64,000 nt of DNA from Streptomyces sp. NRRL B-3428 (lineage in GTDB: Bacteria; Actinomycetota; Actinomycetes; Streptomycetales; Streptomycetaceae): NCBI GenBank assembly GCA_000721375.1, contig JOGW01000002.1, forward strand, positions 868,001 through 932,000, in the 5' to 3' direction. The notes beneath the pieces are model-generated. The model ran no database searches. It was given only the letters and a program-made list of their open reading frames with translations, and was not told where the DNA came from. Shown piece by piece: positions 1 through 7,866 of the stretch. How positions within the stretch are numbered: position 1 is the stretch's first letter; every line of letters begins with the position of its first letter. Both the position numbers and the translations under genes were made by a program.

Positions 1-83
1 CCACCACCACCCCGGACACCGAACAGCTCCGACTCGCCCTGCGCGACTACCGGGAGCTGGCGGAGCGGTTGCTGGGGGTCTGA
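1..83 (+). CDS. C-terminal end of an unidentified protein (partial)
   Basis: The window opens inside an open frame that reads TTTPDTEQLRLALRDYRELA and continues to a TGA at 81-83. The last 20 or so residues look like an amphipathic helix rich in Leu, Arg and Glu. Too little remains to assign a family. A 20-bp perfect hairpin starts 25 bp after the stop, as expected for the end of a real gene. The reading frame is therefore probably genuine, but the product is unknown. Confidence 0.5.
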   Translation, partial: TTTPDTEQLRLALRDYRELAERLLGV

Positions 84-108
84 CCGGCAGCTGCGAAGGC
101 CCCGAACA

Positions 109-162
109 GGCGCCGCGGAAGGCGGCCGGCATCGCGAGGTGTCGGCCGCCTTCCGCGGCGCC
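109..162 (+). terminator. Strong intrinsic-type hairpin after the first gene
   Basis: Bases 109-128 are the exact reverse complement of 143-162, giving a 20-bp GC-rich stem with a 14-nt loop. No T-run follows, which is normal for Streptomyces terminators. It lies between the end of the partial gene and the converging monooxygenase gene, so it can serve both strands. Confidence 0.8.
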
Positions 163-230
163 GTCCTGCCCGGACACCGGGCAGCCAGGGCGCGGACCAC
201 CTGAGCCCGCACCCCTCCCCGTACGAAAAA

Positions 231-560
231 TCAGGCCGGCTTCGGACCCGCCTGCTGCACCACCTCGAACGTCCACACCTGCGAGCCACTGGCCGCGGGC
301 TTCGGCCGCTCGCCGCCCTCCGCGCCGCCGCCCTGGTGGGCCGCCTTCATCGGCCCCTCCATCCAGGCCTGGAAGTCGGCCTCGGAGCGCCACCGCGTGT
401 AGACGAGGTACTGGTCGGTTCCCTCGAGCGGCTTGAGCAGCTCGAACCACTCGAACCCGTCGGAGCTCTCCACGGCCCCGGCCCGCGCGGCGAAGCGCTT
501 CTCCAGGGTCTCCCGCTGCTCGGCCGGGACGGTCAGTGCGTTGATCTTCACGATGCTCAT
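231..560 (-). CDS. Antibiotic biosynthesis monooxygenase (ABM)-domain protein
   Basis: The 109-residue product begins MSIVKINALTVPAEQRETLE and carries the small ferredoxin-like ABM fold. The stretch FEWFELLKPLEGTDQYLVYT followed by W..EADFQAWM is typical of HmoA/IsdG-related and ABM proteins. Such proteins are cytoplasmic dimers that act as cofactor-free monooxygenases or haem-degrading enzymes; the substrate cannot be told here. The C-terminus is Gly/Pro-rich. In-frame ATGs lie upstream at 569 and further, but the family start is MSIVK. No partner gene is adjacent. Confidence 0.75.
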   Translation of the reverse strand: MSIVKINALTVPAEQRETLEKRFAARAGAVESSDGFEWFELLKPLEGTDQYLVYTRWRSEADFQAWMEGPMKAAHQGGGAEGGERPKPAASGSQVWTFEVVQQAGPKPA

Positions 561-637
561 GCCCGCCATCTTCGCGCAGTCGCCCGGACGGCTCATCACG
601 CGCCCCCCACTTCGCGCCCACGAGTTGCACACAAACG

Positions 638-676
638 CGTCGGGCCCGGCCGCACAGTGTGCGGCCGGGCCCGACG
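638..676 (-). terminator. Intrinsic-type terminator of the HAD phosphatase gene
   Basis: Bases 638-655 pair perfectly with 659-676 (18-bp stem, 3-nt loop AGT). The hairpin lies 16 bp past the stop codon of the leftward HAD gene. Confidence 0.8.
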
Positions 677-692
677 GGGAACCTGACGAAAA

Positions 693-1364
693 TCAGCCCT
701 TGAAGTGCAGTTCGATCGACCCGTCGGCAGCCGCCACGACCTTGACCTCGTCGAGGTCCATGACGTGCACGGTCGGCTCGTACCGCGCGGCGCGCGGTCC
801 GACGCCCACGACACGCATTCCGGCCGCCTTGCCCGCGGCGATCCCCGCGGCGGAGTCCTCGAAGACGACGCAGTCGGCGGGGTCGAGACCGAGCAGGCCC
901 GCGCCCTTGAGGAAGCCCTCGGGGTCCGGCTTGCTGGCCGAGACGGACTCGGCGGTGACGCGGTGGGCGGGCATCGGCAGTCCGGCCGCGTTCATGCGCG
1001 TGGTCGCGAGCGGCAGGTCTGCGGAGGTGACCAGGGCGTGCGGCAGGTCCTGGAGTGCGGCCATGAAGGCCGGGGCGCCGCCCACCGGGACCACGCCTTC
1101 GACGTCGGCGGTCTCCTCGGCGAGCATCACGCGGTTCTCCGCGTAGTTCTCCTCCATCGGGCGGTCCGGCAGCAGCACCGCCATCGAGGCGTAGCCCTGG
1201 CGGCCGTGCACGACGGAGATGACCTGCTCGAAGTCGAGCCCGTGCTTGTCGGCGAACCGCCGCCAGCAACGTTCCACCACCGCATCGGAGTTGACGATCG
1301 TGCCGTCCATGTCGAGGAGCAGGGCGCGGGCGGACAGTACGGCAGGGGCCTCGATGGCCGTCAT
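693..1364 (-). CDS. HAD-IA family sugar-phosphatase-like hydrolase
   Basis: This 223-residue cytoplasmic phosphatase has all HAD motifs: LLLDMDGT near residues 15-22 (nucleophile Asp18, acid Asp20), a motif II VTSAD, the lysine in SASKPDPEGF, and the acidic VVFEDSAAG. The helical cap between motifs I and II fits the 2-deoxyglucose-6-phosphatase / glycerol-1-phosphatase group. The chosen ATG at 1364 has GGAG seven bases upstream; the open frame extends further only without an SD. Specificity for a small phosphorylated sugar or polyol is inferred. It appears monocistronic, with a strong terminator downstream. Confidence 0.85.
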   Translation of the reverse strand: MTAIEAPAVLSARALLLDMDGTIVNSDAVVERCWRRFADKHGLDFEQVISVVHGRQGYASMAVLLPDRPMEENYAENRVMLAEETADVEGVVPVGGAPAFMAALQDLPHALVTSADLPLATTRMNAAGLPMPAHRVTAESVSASKPDPEGFLKGAGLLGLDPADCVVFEDSAAGIAAGKAAGMRVVGVGPRAARYEPTVHVMDLDEVKVVAAADGSIELHFKG

Positions 1365-1585
1365 CTGCGCTCTCCAGAGCTCGGGGCGCGCGACCTGGCA
1401 GGGCCGCGGAAGAAGCAAAAGAAACAGAGCGGTCCCGCCCGCCGGTCAGGGGGTGCGGGCGAGGACCACTTTGTTCCTACAGCATACAAAACAAGTGCGG
1501 TGATACGCCAGCGGCCTGCCCGATTCCGGACAGGCCACCCCAAAGCAATCCACAGAACAGCAGGTCACAGCGCCCCGATGGGCAC

Positions 1586-2167
1586 TCAGCCCGCGATCGC
1601 CTCGTAGAAGCTGAAGCCCGCCATCGCCAGCATCGCGATCGCCGCGATCTTGGTGATCAGCGCGAGCGGCACCCGCTTGAGCAGGGCCTTGCCGCCGACG
1701 ATGCCGATGGCCGCGACCGACCAGAGCGCGAGGACGGCGCCGAGGCCGACCGAGAGCGGATCGTCGTACTTGGCCGCGAGATTGGCGGTCATGATCTGGG
1801 TCAGATCGCCGAACTCGGCGATCAGGATGAGCATGAAGCCCGCCCCCGAGACCTTCCAGAAGGACTGGTCCGCGGGCTTGCGGACCTCCTCCTCACCGTC
1901 GTCCTTCTTCATGAGCAGCATCAGTCCGCCGCCGAGGAAGAGCACGCCGGTGAGGGCCTGCAGGATCTGGTGCGGGAGCAGGGTGAGCACCGAGCCGGCC
2001 GCGATCGCGAGCGCCACATGCACCGCGAAGGCGGCGGCGACACCGACGAAGACGTACGAGGCGCGGTAGCGCGTGCCGAGCACGAGGCCGGCGAGTGCGG
2101 TCTTGTCGGGGAGTTCGGCGACGAACACGAGGCCGAAGACGATGGCCATGACGCTGAAGCTGAGCAA
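1586..2167 (-). CDS. GDT1/TMEM165 family (UPF0016) divalent cation exporter
   Basis: The 193-residue membrane protein has six predicted hydrophobic helices in two homologous halves. The signature acidic motifs are AELPDKTAL in helix 1 and AEFGDLTQ in helix 4; canonical is ExGDKT, so the first has Pro for Gly and the second Leu for Lys/Arg. An acidic cytosolic linker (KKDDGEEE) joins the halves. Family members export Mn2+ or Ca2+. I place the start at TTG 2167 because GAGGA lies just upstream and the next ATG (2149) has no SD and would cut into helix 1. The mRNA leader is a manganese riboswitch, which makes Mn2+ efflux the best guess. Confidence 0.85.
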   Translation of the reverse strand: MLSFSVMAIVFGLVFVAELPDKTALAGLVLGTRYRASYVFVGVAAAFAVHVALAIAAGSVLTLLPHQILQALTGVLFLGGGLMLLMKKDDGEEEVRKPADQSFWKVSGAGFMLILIAEFGDLTQIMTANLAAKYDDPLSVGLGAVLALWSVAAIGIVGGKALLKRVPLALITKIAAIAMLAMAGFSFYEAIAG

Positions 2168-2663
2168 GATTCCTCGATCGGTAGGGGCTGCCCCACCGAG
2201 AGCTGCTGCGGACACCTCGGCACGGCAGCGCGCGTAGGTGCCCCTTTCCGGAGAAAGGCACACGTGAGCACTGCGTAGCCGAAGGTCTCGCTGGCGGATC
2301 GGTGACGATCCGCTCCGGGCGCCGGCGCAGCACGTCCTGAAGACGGCTGAGCAGTATGTCGACGGTCCGGCGAAGAGCTACTCCCCTTCTGCGTCATCCA
2401 TCGTACGCGACCTACGTCCGAGCGCGTCAGGGCCATAAGTCCCGAGCGCACCGAGACAGCCATAAGCGCCCCTCACGGATATTTCCCCCAACTCCCTTGA
2501 GATCAGGGCCCGATGGCGATTGCGCACGCCCTCTTGTCCGCTCATCCGCTTGACGCGACCCTGTCACCCGGCGCACATCTCCCCGCAACACCGCGCCTCC
2601 AGCATGAGCGAGCTCGGAAACAAGAAGGAACGGCCAACATCCCCCCACACCAAGGGAGTTCGC
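2168..2663. other. Intergenic region between GDT1 and HNH genes
   Basis: About 500 bp without a coding gene, between divergent genes. Its left half is the riboswitch leader of the GDT1 gene. The right half (2400-2663) must hold both promoters; short open frames here lack good starts. Apart from the SD (AAGGGAG, 2652-2658) of the HNH gene, no further element was recognised. Confidence 0.6.
2281..2390 (-). ncRNA. yybP-ykoY (Mn2+-sensing) riboswitch
   Basis: Read on the minus strand, the leader of the GDT1-family gene contains the three conserved blocks of the yybP-ykoY family in order: GAAGGGGAGTAGC (about 2390-2378), CCGTCGACATAC in the middle, and AGCGAGACCTTC (2292-2281). GAAGG at the 5' end pairs with CCTTC at the 3' end to close helix P1. 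Established knowledge: this riboswitch binds Mn2+ and commonly precedes Mn2+ exporters, including UPF0016 genes. A smaller hairpin (about 2234-2258) sits between it and the start codon and may be the expression platform. Confidence 0.88.
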
Positions 2664-3311
2664 ATGTCCGGTATCTACGCGCGTAAACGAGCCGGCTTCC
2701 TCGCCGCCCTCACCGCCGCCGCGGCCGCTGTGAGCCTGCTCACCGGCCCGTCCGCCCAGGCCGCACCCCCCACCCCGATCAGCGCGTCCACCGCCCGCAC
2801 CTACCTGGGCCAGCTCACGGTGAAGGCCGAGGGGTCCTCGTCCGGCTACAGCAGGGACCTGTTCCCGCACTGGATCACCCAGTCCGGCTCCTGCAACACC
2901 CGCGAGGTCGTCCTCAAGCGCGACGGCACCAATGTCGTGCAGGACTCCAGCTGCGCGGCGGTGTCCGGCAGTTGGTACTCCCCGTACGACGGCGCGACCT
3001 GGAGTGCCGCGTCGGACGTCGACATCGACCACGTGGTCGCGCTGTCCGAGGCCTGGCGCTCCGGCGCGAGCAGCTGGACCACCTCCCAGCGCCAGGCCTT
3101 CGCCAACGACCTCACCCGGCCGCAGCTGATAGCCGTCACCGACAACGTCAACCAGGCCAAGGGCGACCTCGACCCGGCCGAGTGGCTGCCGTCGCGCACC
3201 GCGTACACCTGCACGTATGTCCGTATGTGGGTGCATGTGAAGCACCACTACGGGCTCAGCATCGACTCCGCGGAAAAGAGCGCGCTCACCTCCGCACTCA
3301 GCGGCTGCTGA
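2664..3311 (+). CDS. Secreted HNH-family nuclease (GmrSD C-terminal/DUF1524-like)
   Basis: The 215-residue product starts with a Sec-type signal peptide (basic ARKRAG, hydrophobic Ala/Leu core, cleavage likely near AQA-A at 33-34). The mature part carries the HNH signature DVDIDHVVALSEAW (about 118-131) and the later asparagine-rich TDNVNQAKGDLDPAEWLP. This pair of motifs is shared by secreted actinobacterial nucleases of the DUF1524/GmrSD-C type. The Asp-His pair is the expected catalytic centre with a metal ion. Conserved Cys pairs suit an extracellular protein. ATG 2664 has AAGGGAG six bases upstream. Role: probably extracellular DNA degradation (inferred). Confidence 0.85.
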   Translation: MSGIYARKRAGFLAALTAAAAAVSLLTGPSAQAAPPTPISASTARTYLGQLTVKAEGSSSGYSRDLFPHWITQSGSCNTREVVLKRDGTNVVQDSSCAAVSGSWYSPYDGATWSAASDVDIDHVVALSEAWRSGASSWTTSQRQAFANDLTRPQLIAVTDNVNQAKGDLDPAEWLPSRTAYTCTYVRMWVHVKHHYGLSIDSAEKSALTSALSGC

Positions 3312-3337
3312 ATCTTTACGTCGGAACTTCCCCGCTG

Positions 3338-3373
3338 CCCTCCGTCGTTCCGTACCGTACGGGCGACGGAGGG
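3338..3373 (+). terminator. Hairpin ending HNH gene and overlapping the SD of the PhoD-like gene
   Basis: CCCTCCGTCG (3338-3347) pairs with CGACGGAGGG (3364-3373), and the interior CCGTAC/GTACGG extends the stem. It sits 27 bp after the HNH stop. Its 3' arm is the SD (GGAGGG) of the next gene, so the same structure could terminate transcription and hide the ribosome site. Confidence 0.7.
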
Positions 3374-3384
3374 AAGTGATCACG

Positions 3385-5028
3385 ATGACCCGGCTGCGCC
3401 TGGGCCCGCTGCTGCGCTATGTCGACGAGGCAGCGGCGACGATATGGGTGGAGACCGACCGCCCCTGCACGGCCGAGGTGCGCTGCGCCGACGGCTCCGG
3501 CGGACGGGAGCACACCTTCCAGATAGCCGGGCACCACTATGCGTTGATCCCGGTGACCGGCCTGAGCGCCGGCAGCCGGACCGCGTACGAGGTGTTCCTG
3601 GACGGACAGCAGGTCTGGCCGCTGCCCGACTCGCACTTCCCGCCGTCGACGATCCACACGCCTTCGAGCGAAGAGCAGTTGACGGTCTCGTTCGGCTCCT
3701 GCCGCTGGGCGGCGCCGCCCGCGAGCGAGCACGATCCGGTGGGCCCCGACGCCCTCGACACTCTCGCCGCGAAGCTCGCCGACCACCCCGATCACGTACG
3801 GCCTGACGTCCTGCTGCTGCTCGGCGACCAGGTGTACGCGGACATGACCTCCAAGGCCACCAAGAGCTGGCTGGCCGCGCGGCGCGATCTGCGCGAGCCG
3901 CCGGGTGCGCAGGTGGCGGACTACGAGGAGTACACGCACCTCTATTACGAGTCCTGGCTGGACCCGGAGGTGCGCTGGCTGCTCTCCACCGTGCCCAGCT
4001 GCATGATCTTCGACGACCACGACGTCATCGACGACTGGAACACCAGTGAGTCCTGGCTCGCCGAGATGCGGGCCACCGCCTGGTGGAACGAGCGGATCCT
4101 GAGCGGTCTGATGTCGTACTGGGTCTACCAGCACCTGGGCAATCTCACCCCGGCCGAACTCGCCGCCGACCCCGTGTACGCGGCGGTGCGCGAAACACCT
4201 GACGGCACCGACGAGTTGCGGGCCTTCAGCGCCCGCGCCGACCAGGACCCGGCCTCCACGCGCTGGTCCTACCGGCGCGACTTCGGACGCGTACGGCTGC
4301 TGATGATCGACACCCGCTCCGCGCGCGTCCTGAAGGAGTCCGAGCGGGCGATGCTCGACGAGGGCGAGGCGCAGTGGCTGCGCGAACAGGCGCTCGCGGA
4401 ACCGGAATCCAGCGACCATCTCCTGATCGGCACCTCGCTGCCGTGGCTGCTCCCCCATCTGATCCATGAGGCCGAGGGCTGGAACGCGGCGCTCGCGCGC
4501 GGGGAACGCGGTGAGCGCTGGGCCCGGATAGCGGAGGATCTGCGCCGGCGCAGCGATCTGGAGCACTGGGCGGCGTTCCCGCGCTCGTTCGCCATGCTGA
4601 CCGAGCTGATCGCGGAGGCGGGCAGCGGTCCCGGCGCCCCGGCCACGGTTCTCGTGCTCTCCGGAGACGTCCACCACGCGTACGCGGCTGAGCCCAGCTG
4701 GCCCGACGGCGAGCGCGCACCGGACGCCCGCGTCCTGCAGCTGACCTGCTCGCCGGTACACAACTCCCTGCACCGCTCGGTGAAGTGGGGCTTCCTCTTC
4801 GGCTGGAGCAAGGCGGGCCGCGCGCTCGGCCGGCGCTTCGCCCGGCACGGCCGCCTCCCGAAGCAGCCCATCAAGTGGCGCAGGACGGGCGGCCCTTGGT
4901 TCGGCAACCAGCTGATGACGCTGACGCTGCGGGGGCGTTCTTCGCGGCTGCGCCTCGACCAGGCGCAGCGGGTGAAGGGGGGCGGGGCGCGCCTGGAGAC
5001 GGTGGAGGAGACGCAGCTCACGCCGTGA
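3385..5028 (+). CDS. PhoD-like metallophosphatase (alkaline phosphatase D family)
   Basis: The 547-residue protein has an N-terminal beta-sandwich (about 1-100) followed by a PhoD-type metallophosphatase domain. Metal-binding motifs are visible: FGSCRW, LLLLGDQVYAD, FDDHDVIDDWN and LSGDVHHAYAAE. PhoD-like enzymes hydrolyse phosphodiesters or monoesters using Fe/Ca centres. No signal peptide or Tat motif is seen, unlike classical secreted PhoD, so this copy is probably cytoplasmic. A GTG at 3376 is in frame, but GGAGGG at 3368-3373 is too close to it; ATG 3385 has normal spacing. The SD lies in the hairpin described above. Confidence 0.82.
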   Translation: MTRLRLGPLLRYVDEAAATIWVETDRPCTAEVRCADGSGGREHTFQIAGHHYALIPVTGLSAGSRTAYEVFLDGQQVWPLPDSHFPPSTIHTPSSEEQLTVSFGSCRWAAPPASEHDPVGPDALDTLAAKLADHPDHVRPDVLLLLGDQVYADMTSKATKSWLAARRDLREPPGAQVADYEEYTHLYYESWLDPEVRWLLSTVPSCMIFDDHDVIDDWNTSESWLAEMRATAWWNERILSGLMSYWVYQHLGNLTPAELAADPVYAAVRETPDGTDELRAFSARADQDPASTRWSYRRDFGRVRLLMIDTRSARVLKESERAMLDEGEAQWLREQALAEPESSDHLLIGTSLPWLLPHLIHEAEGWNAALARGERGERWARIAEDLRRRSDLEHWAAFPRSFAMLTELIAEAGSGPGAPATVLVLSGDVHHAYAAEPSWPDGERAPDARVLQLTCSPVHNSLHRSVKWGFLFGWSKAGRALGRRFARHGRLPKQPIKWRRTGGPWFGNQLMTLTLRGRSSRLRLDQAQRVKGGGARLETVEETQLTP

Positions 5029-5133
5029 GGGGGCATCGGCAGCAGCGTCGGGGACAGAGGTGACAGACAGGTGCCGCAGCCGGCCCGCGGGCCAAGCGGA
5101 ATCCGGCCATCGACTGAATGTTGAACTTGCAAG

Positions 5134-5152
5134 CAGGCTAAGGCTTACCTAA
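5134..5152. promoter_or_regulatory. Iron box (DmdR/IdeR-type operator) before doxX
   Basis: The 19-mer ends in AGGCTAAGGCTTACCTAA and matches the palindromic actinobacterial iron-box consensus (TTAGGTTAGGCTNACCTAA) at about 14 of 19 positions, with the right half perfect. It lies 56 bp before the DoxX start, where a DtxR-family regulator would block transcription when iron is plentiful. Regulation is inferred from the site alone. Confidence 0.65.
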
Positions 5153-5207
5153 CCTAGGGCTCCCCCAGATCGGTTCACGTCCCCGGACCGAAGTAAGGAG
5201 TCCTGCC

Positions 5208-5696
5208 ATGACTGGACGTCTCAACAGCGCCCAGCCCTACGCCATAGGTCTGTTCCGTATCGTCGTCGGACTGCTCTTCGCCTGCCACGGCGCCGCCACC
5301 CTGTTCGGTGTCCTCGGCGGCCCGATGGGCGGCAGCACCCCGGAGATCGGCACGTGGCCGTCGTGGTACGCGGCCGTCATCCAGCTCGTCTGCGGTGGCC
5401 TGGTCCTGATCGGCCTGGCCACCCGCCCCGCCGCACTGATCGCCTCGGGCTCGATGGCCTACGCGTACTTCAAGGTCCACCAGCCCGAGGCGCTGTGGCC
5501 GCTGCAGAACAGCGGCGAGTCCTCCGCCCTGTTCTGCTGGGCCTTCTTCCTGCTGATCTTCACCGGCTCGGGCGCGCTCGGCCTCGACCGGCTCTTCTCC
5601 CGTGGCGCACGGGTGCGCGAGGAGCTGGACCAGGCGGCAGCGCAGTCGGCGCAGGAGTCCGTCAAGCGTGAGGAAGCGCTCCGAACGGCACGGTGA
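5208..5696 (+). CDS. DoxX family membrane protein
   Basis: The 162-residue product has four hydrophobic segments in the DoxX arrangement: ALFRIVVGLLFACHG-like first helix (here IGLFRIVVGLLFACHGAATL), AAVIQLVCGGLVLIGL, an ALIASGSMAYAYF helix and an ALFCWAFFLLIFTG helix. The C-terminus is a charged cytosolic tail. DoxX proteins are membrane-embedded and often linked to redox or thiol stress; the reaction is not settled. AAGGAG precedes the ATG by 9 bases. The upstream iron box suggests induction in low iron. Its last 35 bp overlap the end of the opposing SOD-like gene. Confidence 0.82.
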   Translation: MTGRLNSAQPYAIGLFRIVVGLLFACHGAATLFGVLGGPMGGSTPEIGTWPSWYAAVIQLVCGGLVLIGLATRPAALIASGSMAYAYFKVHQPEALWPLQNSGESSALFCWAFFLLIFTGSGALGLDRLFSRGARVREELDQAAAQSAQESVKREEALRTAR

Positions 5697-6273
5697 AACA
5701 GGCAAGCCGGTCCCCCGCACCGCCCTGTTCGCGGTGCAGGACCACCGAAGCGGCCGCGCCCCGGCGGAAGTTCCAGCTGTGGTGCGCGGCCGCTTCGCCG
5801 TTGCCGGACGCGTCCGTGGTGAAGTCGAGCCAGACCTCGTTGTCCCGGTTCAGGTACGCCGGGTCCTTGGAGGGCTGCACCGGGTCGACCTTGTTCTGGT
5901 AGTGACCGCCGGCGTCCGCCGGTTCGGTGCCGCAGGGCTTCTGGTGTACGTGCGCGCCGTACGCGTGGCCGGCCTTGAGCCCCTTCACCTGGAGCTCGAC
6001 CTTGGTGCCCGTGTCGTCGCTGAACTGCCGCACCTCGATCCAGCTCGCCGCCGGCACCAGCGTCAGGTCATAGGTCTTCGCGGTCGACGGGATCAGCGCG
6101 CTGGGCGGCGCGAAGGTCGCCTCGGCGCGCATCCAGTAGTAGTCCGCCGCCGCCTCGCTCGCGTAGCGGCCCGTGCCCGTCTCGCTCACGCCGGTGCTCA
6201 CCGCGCCCGTAGCGCCGCCCGAAGTCGCGAGCAGCGCCGCCGTCAGGCCCGCCACCGCCATCCCTGCCACCAT
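5662..6273 (-). CDS. Cu/Zn superoxide dismutase-like secreted protein lacking zinc ligands
   Basis: The 203-residue protein has an N-terminal hydrophobic export signal and a SodC beta-barrel. The copper ligands are present as His108 and His110 in GAHVHQKPC, His124 in AGGHYQN and His180 in VVLHRE. The disulfide Cys114/Cys192 and the guiding Arg189 (GDRLAC) are also in place. The zinc loop, normally with two more His and an Asp, reads KVDPVQPSKDPAYLNRDNEV and has none of those His. It therefore resembles copper-only SOD-like proteins. ATG 6273 follows AAGGGAG. Dismutation of extracellular superoxide is plausible but not certain. Confidence 0.8.
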   Translation of the reverse strand: MVAGMAVAGLTAALLATSGGATGAVSTGVSETGTGRYASEAAADYYWMRAEATFAPPSALIPSTAKTYDLTLVPAASWIEVRQFSDDTGTKVELQVKGLKAGHAYGAHVHQKPCGTEPADAGGHYQNKVDPVQPSKDPAYLNRDNEVWLDFTTDASGNGEAAAHHSWNFRRGAAASVVLHREQGGAGDRLACFTVPFGALPHA

Positions 6274-6511
6274 CGTCCACTCCCTTGCTGTGGGGCTCTC
6301 CTTTCGTTCGTACGGGACTTCGGCGCGGGCCGCCGCATCGGACACGGCAGCCGGGTGAACGGTCGGTGACCATGCCGGGCACCCCCGTGGATGTCCCCGC
6401 ACCCACCGTGCGTACGCTGTATGGCTGTTGATGTTGCGCCGTGTCCGGTATCTGCGGACCCACAACTCAGCGGCGCCCCTGCGGCGCGACAGCGCCGACC
6501 GGGAGGGACTC

Positions 6512-7150
6512 GTGCTGGACAGTGTGAGTGCCCTGACCGGCAGCCCCTGGATCTACGCCATCGTGGCGGTCTCGATCCTGTGCGATGTCTTTCTGCCCGT
6601 GCTCCCCAGCGGTTTCCTGGTGATCACGGCGGCTACGGCGGCCGCCGCCGGTTCGGGTGCGGCGGCCGGAACGGCCACGCGCGTGGTGGGCGACGTCCCC
6701 GACCTCATGCTGCTCGCACTGTGCGCGGCCACCGCCTCGGTGCTCGGCGACCTCGCCGCCTACCGCATCGCATGGCGTGGCGGCCCCCGCTGGGACCGCG
6801 CCCTGGCCCGCTCACGGCGGCTCGCCTCGGCGCAGGAACGTCTCGGCGCGGCGCTCGCGCGGGGCGGCGGCGCCCTTGTCGTCCTCGCGCGCTTCGCCCC
6901 GGCCGGCCGCTCGGTCGTCTCCTTCGGCGCGGGCGCGGCCCACCGCCGCGTACGCGAGTTCCTGCCGTGGTCGGCCCTGGCGGGAGTCGCCTGGGCGGCC
7001 TACAGCGTGGGCCTCGGCTACTTCGGCGGCCAGCTCCTGGGCGCCAACTGGATCGCGACGGGGGTCTCGCTCCTGGCGCTGTTCGGTGCGGGGGCGGGGG
7101 CGGCCTATCTGATGCGGCGGCCTCGGCCTGCGGCGGATCCGGCGGGCTGA
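6512..7150 (+). CDS. DedA/VTT-domain family membrane protein
   Basis: The 212-residue product carries the DedA-type layout: an N-terminal re-entrant segment (VSILCDVFLPVLPSGFLVITAA), a conserved ARFAPAGRSVVSFGAG motif equivalent to the family F-x-R-x-x-P-x-x-R signature, and C-terminal helices. Members move or flip lipids in bacteria. I prefer GTG 6512 because GGGAGGG lies five bases upstream; the ATG at 6428 has no SD. The gene stands alone on this strand. Confidence 0.75.
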   Translation: MLDSVSALTGSPWIYAIVAVSILCDVFLPVLPSGFLVITAATAAAAGSGAAAGTATRVVGDVPDLMLLALCAATASVLGDLAAYRIAWRGGPRWDRALARSRRLASAQERLGAALARGGGALVVLARFAPAGRSVVSFGAGAAHRRVREFLPWSALAGVAWAAYSVGLGYFGGQLLGANWIATGVSLLALFGAGAGAAYLMRRPRPAADPAG

Positions 7151-7182
7151 CCCCGTCCGACGCGGACGTCCGTCCGGCTCGG

Positions 7183-7521
7183 CTACTCGCCGACCCGCTG
7201 CCCGTGCACATGCTTCAGAAGCATCCGCGTGCTGACCACGTCAGGCGTGGCCACCTCCTTCCAGTAGCGATGGCCGCTGACGAACACCGCGAGCTCCAGC
7301 TCGCGCCGTCGCAGCTTCTCCACCTCGGCCTGCTCGTCCTCCGTCCAGCCAGGGGAGGCAGGACGCTCGACCTTGCGCCAGCCGCCCGTGTCGCTGAAGC
7401 CGTCGAGCGGCACGACGGACCAGGGGAGCCGCTTCAACAGAGTCAGAAGATCGGACCTGATCTGATGCAGCTCCTCCTGACCTGCCAGGAGGTCACTCGG
7501 GAACTCAGGAGTCACAGCCAC
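7183..7521 (-). CDS. Small protein of unknown function
   Basis: A 112-residue soluble protein, rich in charged residues, with a helical GWTEDEQAEVEKLRRRELE stretch and the segment YWKEVATPDVVSTRMLLKHVH. I do not recognise the family. Coding bias and lack of any competing gene support it as real. It faces the DUF2277 gene across a 98-bp spacer. Confidence 0.65.
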   Translation of the reverse strand: MAVTPEFPSDLLAGQEELHQIRSDLLTLLKRLPWSVVPLDGFSDTGGWRKVERPASPGWTEDEQAEVEKLRRRELELAVFVSGHRYWKEVATPDVVSTRMLLKHVHGQRVGE

Positions 7522-7619
7522 GCCGCAATGCTACGTCTGTTCGATTTCCGAGGGCGAGCGAAATCGGGGACTTCACGCGAACGTGTGTTCCTTCGGGGAT
7601 CGCGCGCCACACTGGAGGC

Positions 7620-7859
7620 ATGTGCCGCAGTATCAAGACCCTTCGCCCGCCGGTCCTCGAGCACGACGCCACCGAGGACGACATCCGCGCCGCAGCGCTT
7701 CAGTACGTACGGAAGATCTCCGGCTTCCGCGCACCCGCGGCCCACAACCAAGAGGTCTTCGACCGGGCCGTGGACGCGGTCGCCGAGGCCACCGGCGCGT
7801 TGCTCCAGGATCTGGTCGTACGGGGATCAGGGAGCGCGAAGGCCAAGGGCGCCGCGTAG
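7620..7859 (+). CDS. DUF2277 family protein
   Basis: The 79-residue product begins with MCRSIKTLRPP, the near-invariant opening of DUF2277 proteins, and continues with ATEDDIRAAALQYVRKISGF and a C-terminal helical part. GGAGG lies four bases before the ATG. Family members are small, cytoplasmic and uncharacterised; the N-terminal Cys and Lys are typical. No operon partner is evident. Confidence 0.88.
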   Translation: MCRSIKTLRPPVLEHDATEDDIRAAALQYVRKISGFRAPAAHNQEVFDRAVDAVAEATGALLQDLVVRGSGSAKAKGAA

Positions 7860-7866
7860 GCAGCCG

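Noticed and set aside
1471..1500. TTTGT ... ACAAA inverted repeat before the HAD gene
   Set aside because: The arms are only five bases and the region is AT-rich by local standards; no convincing regulator site or promoter could be fixed.
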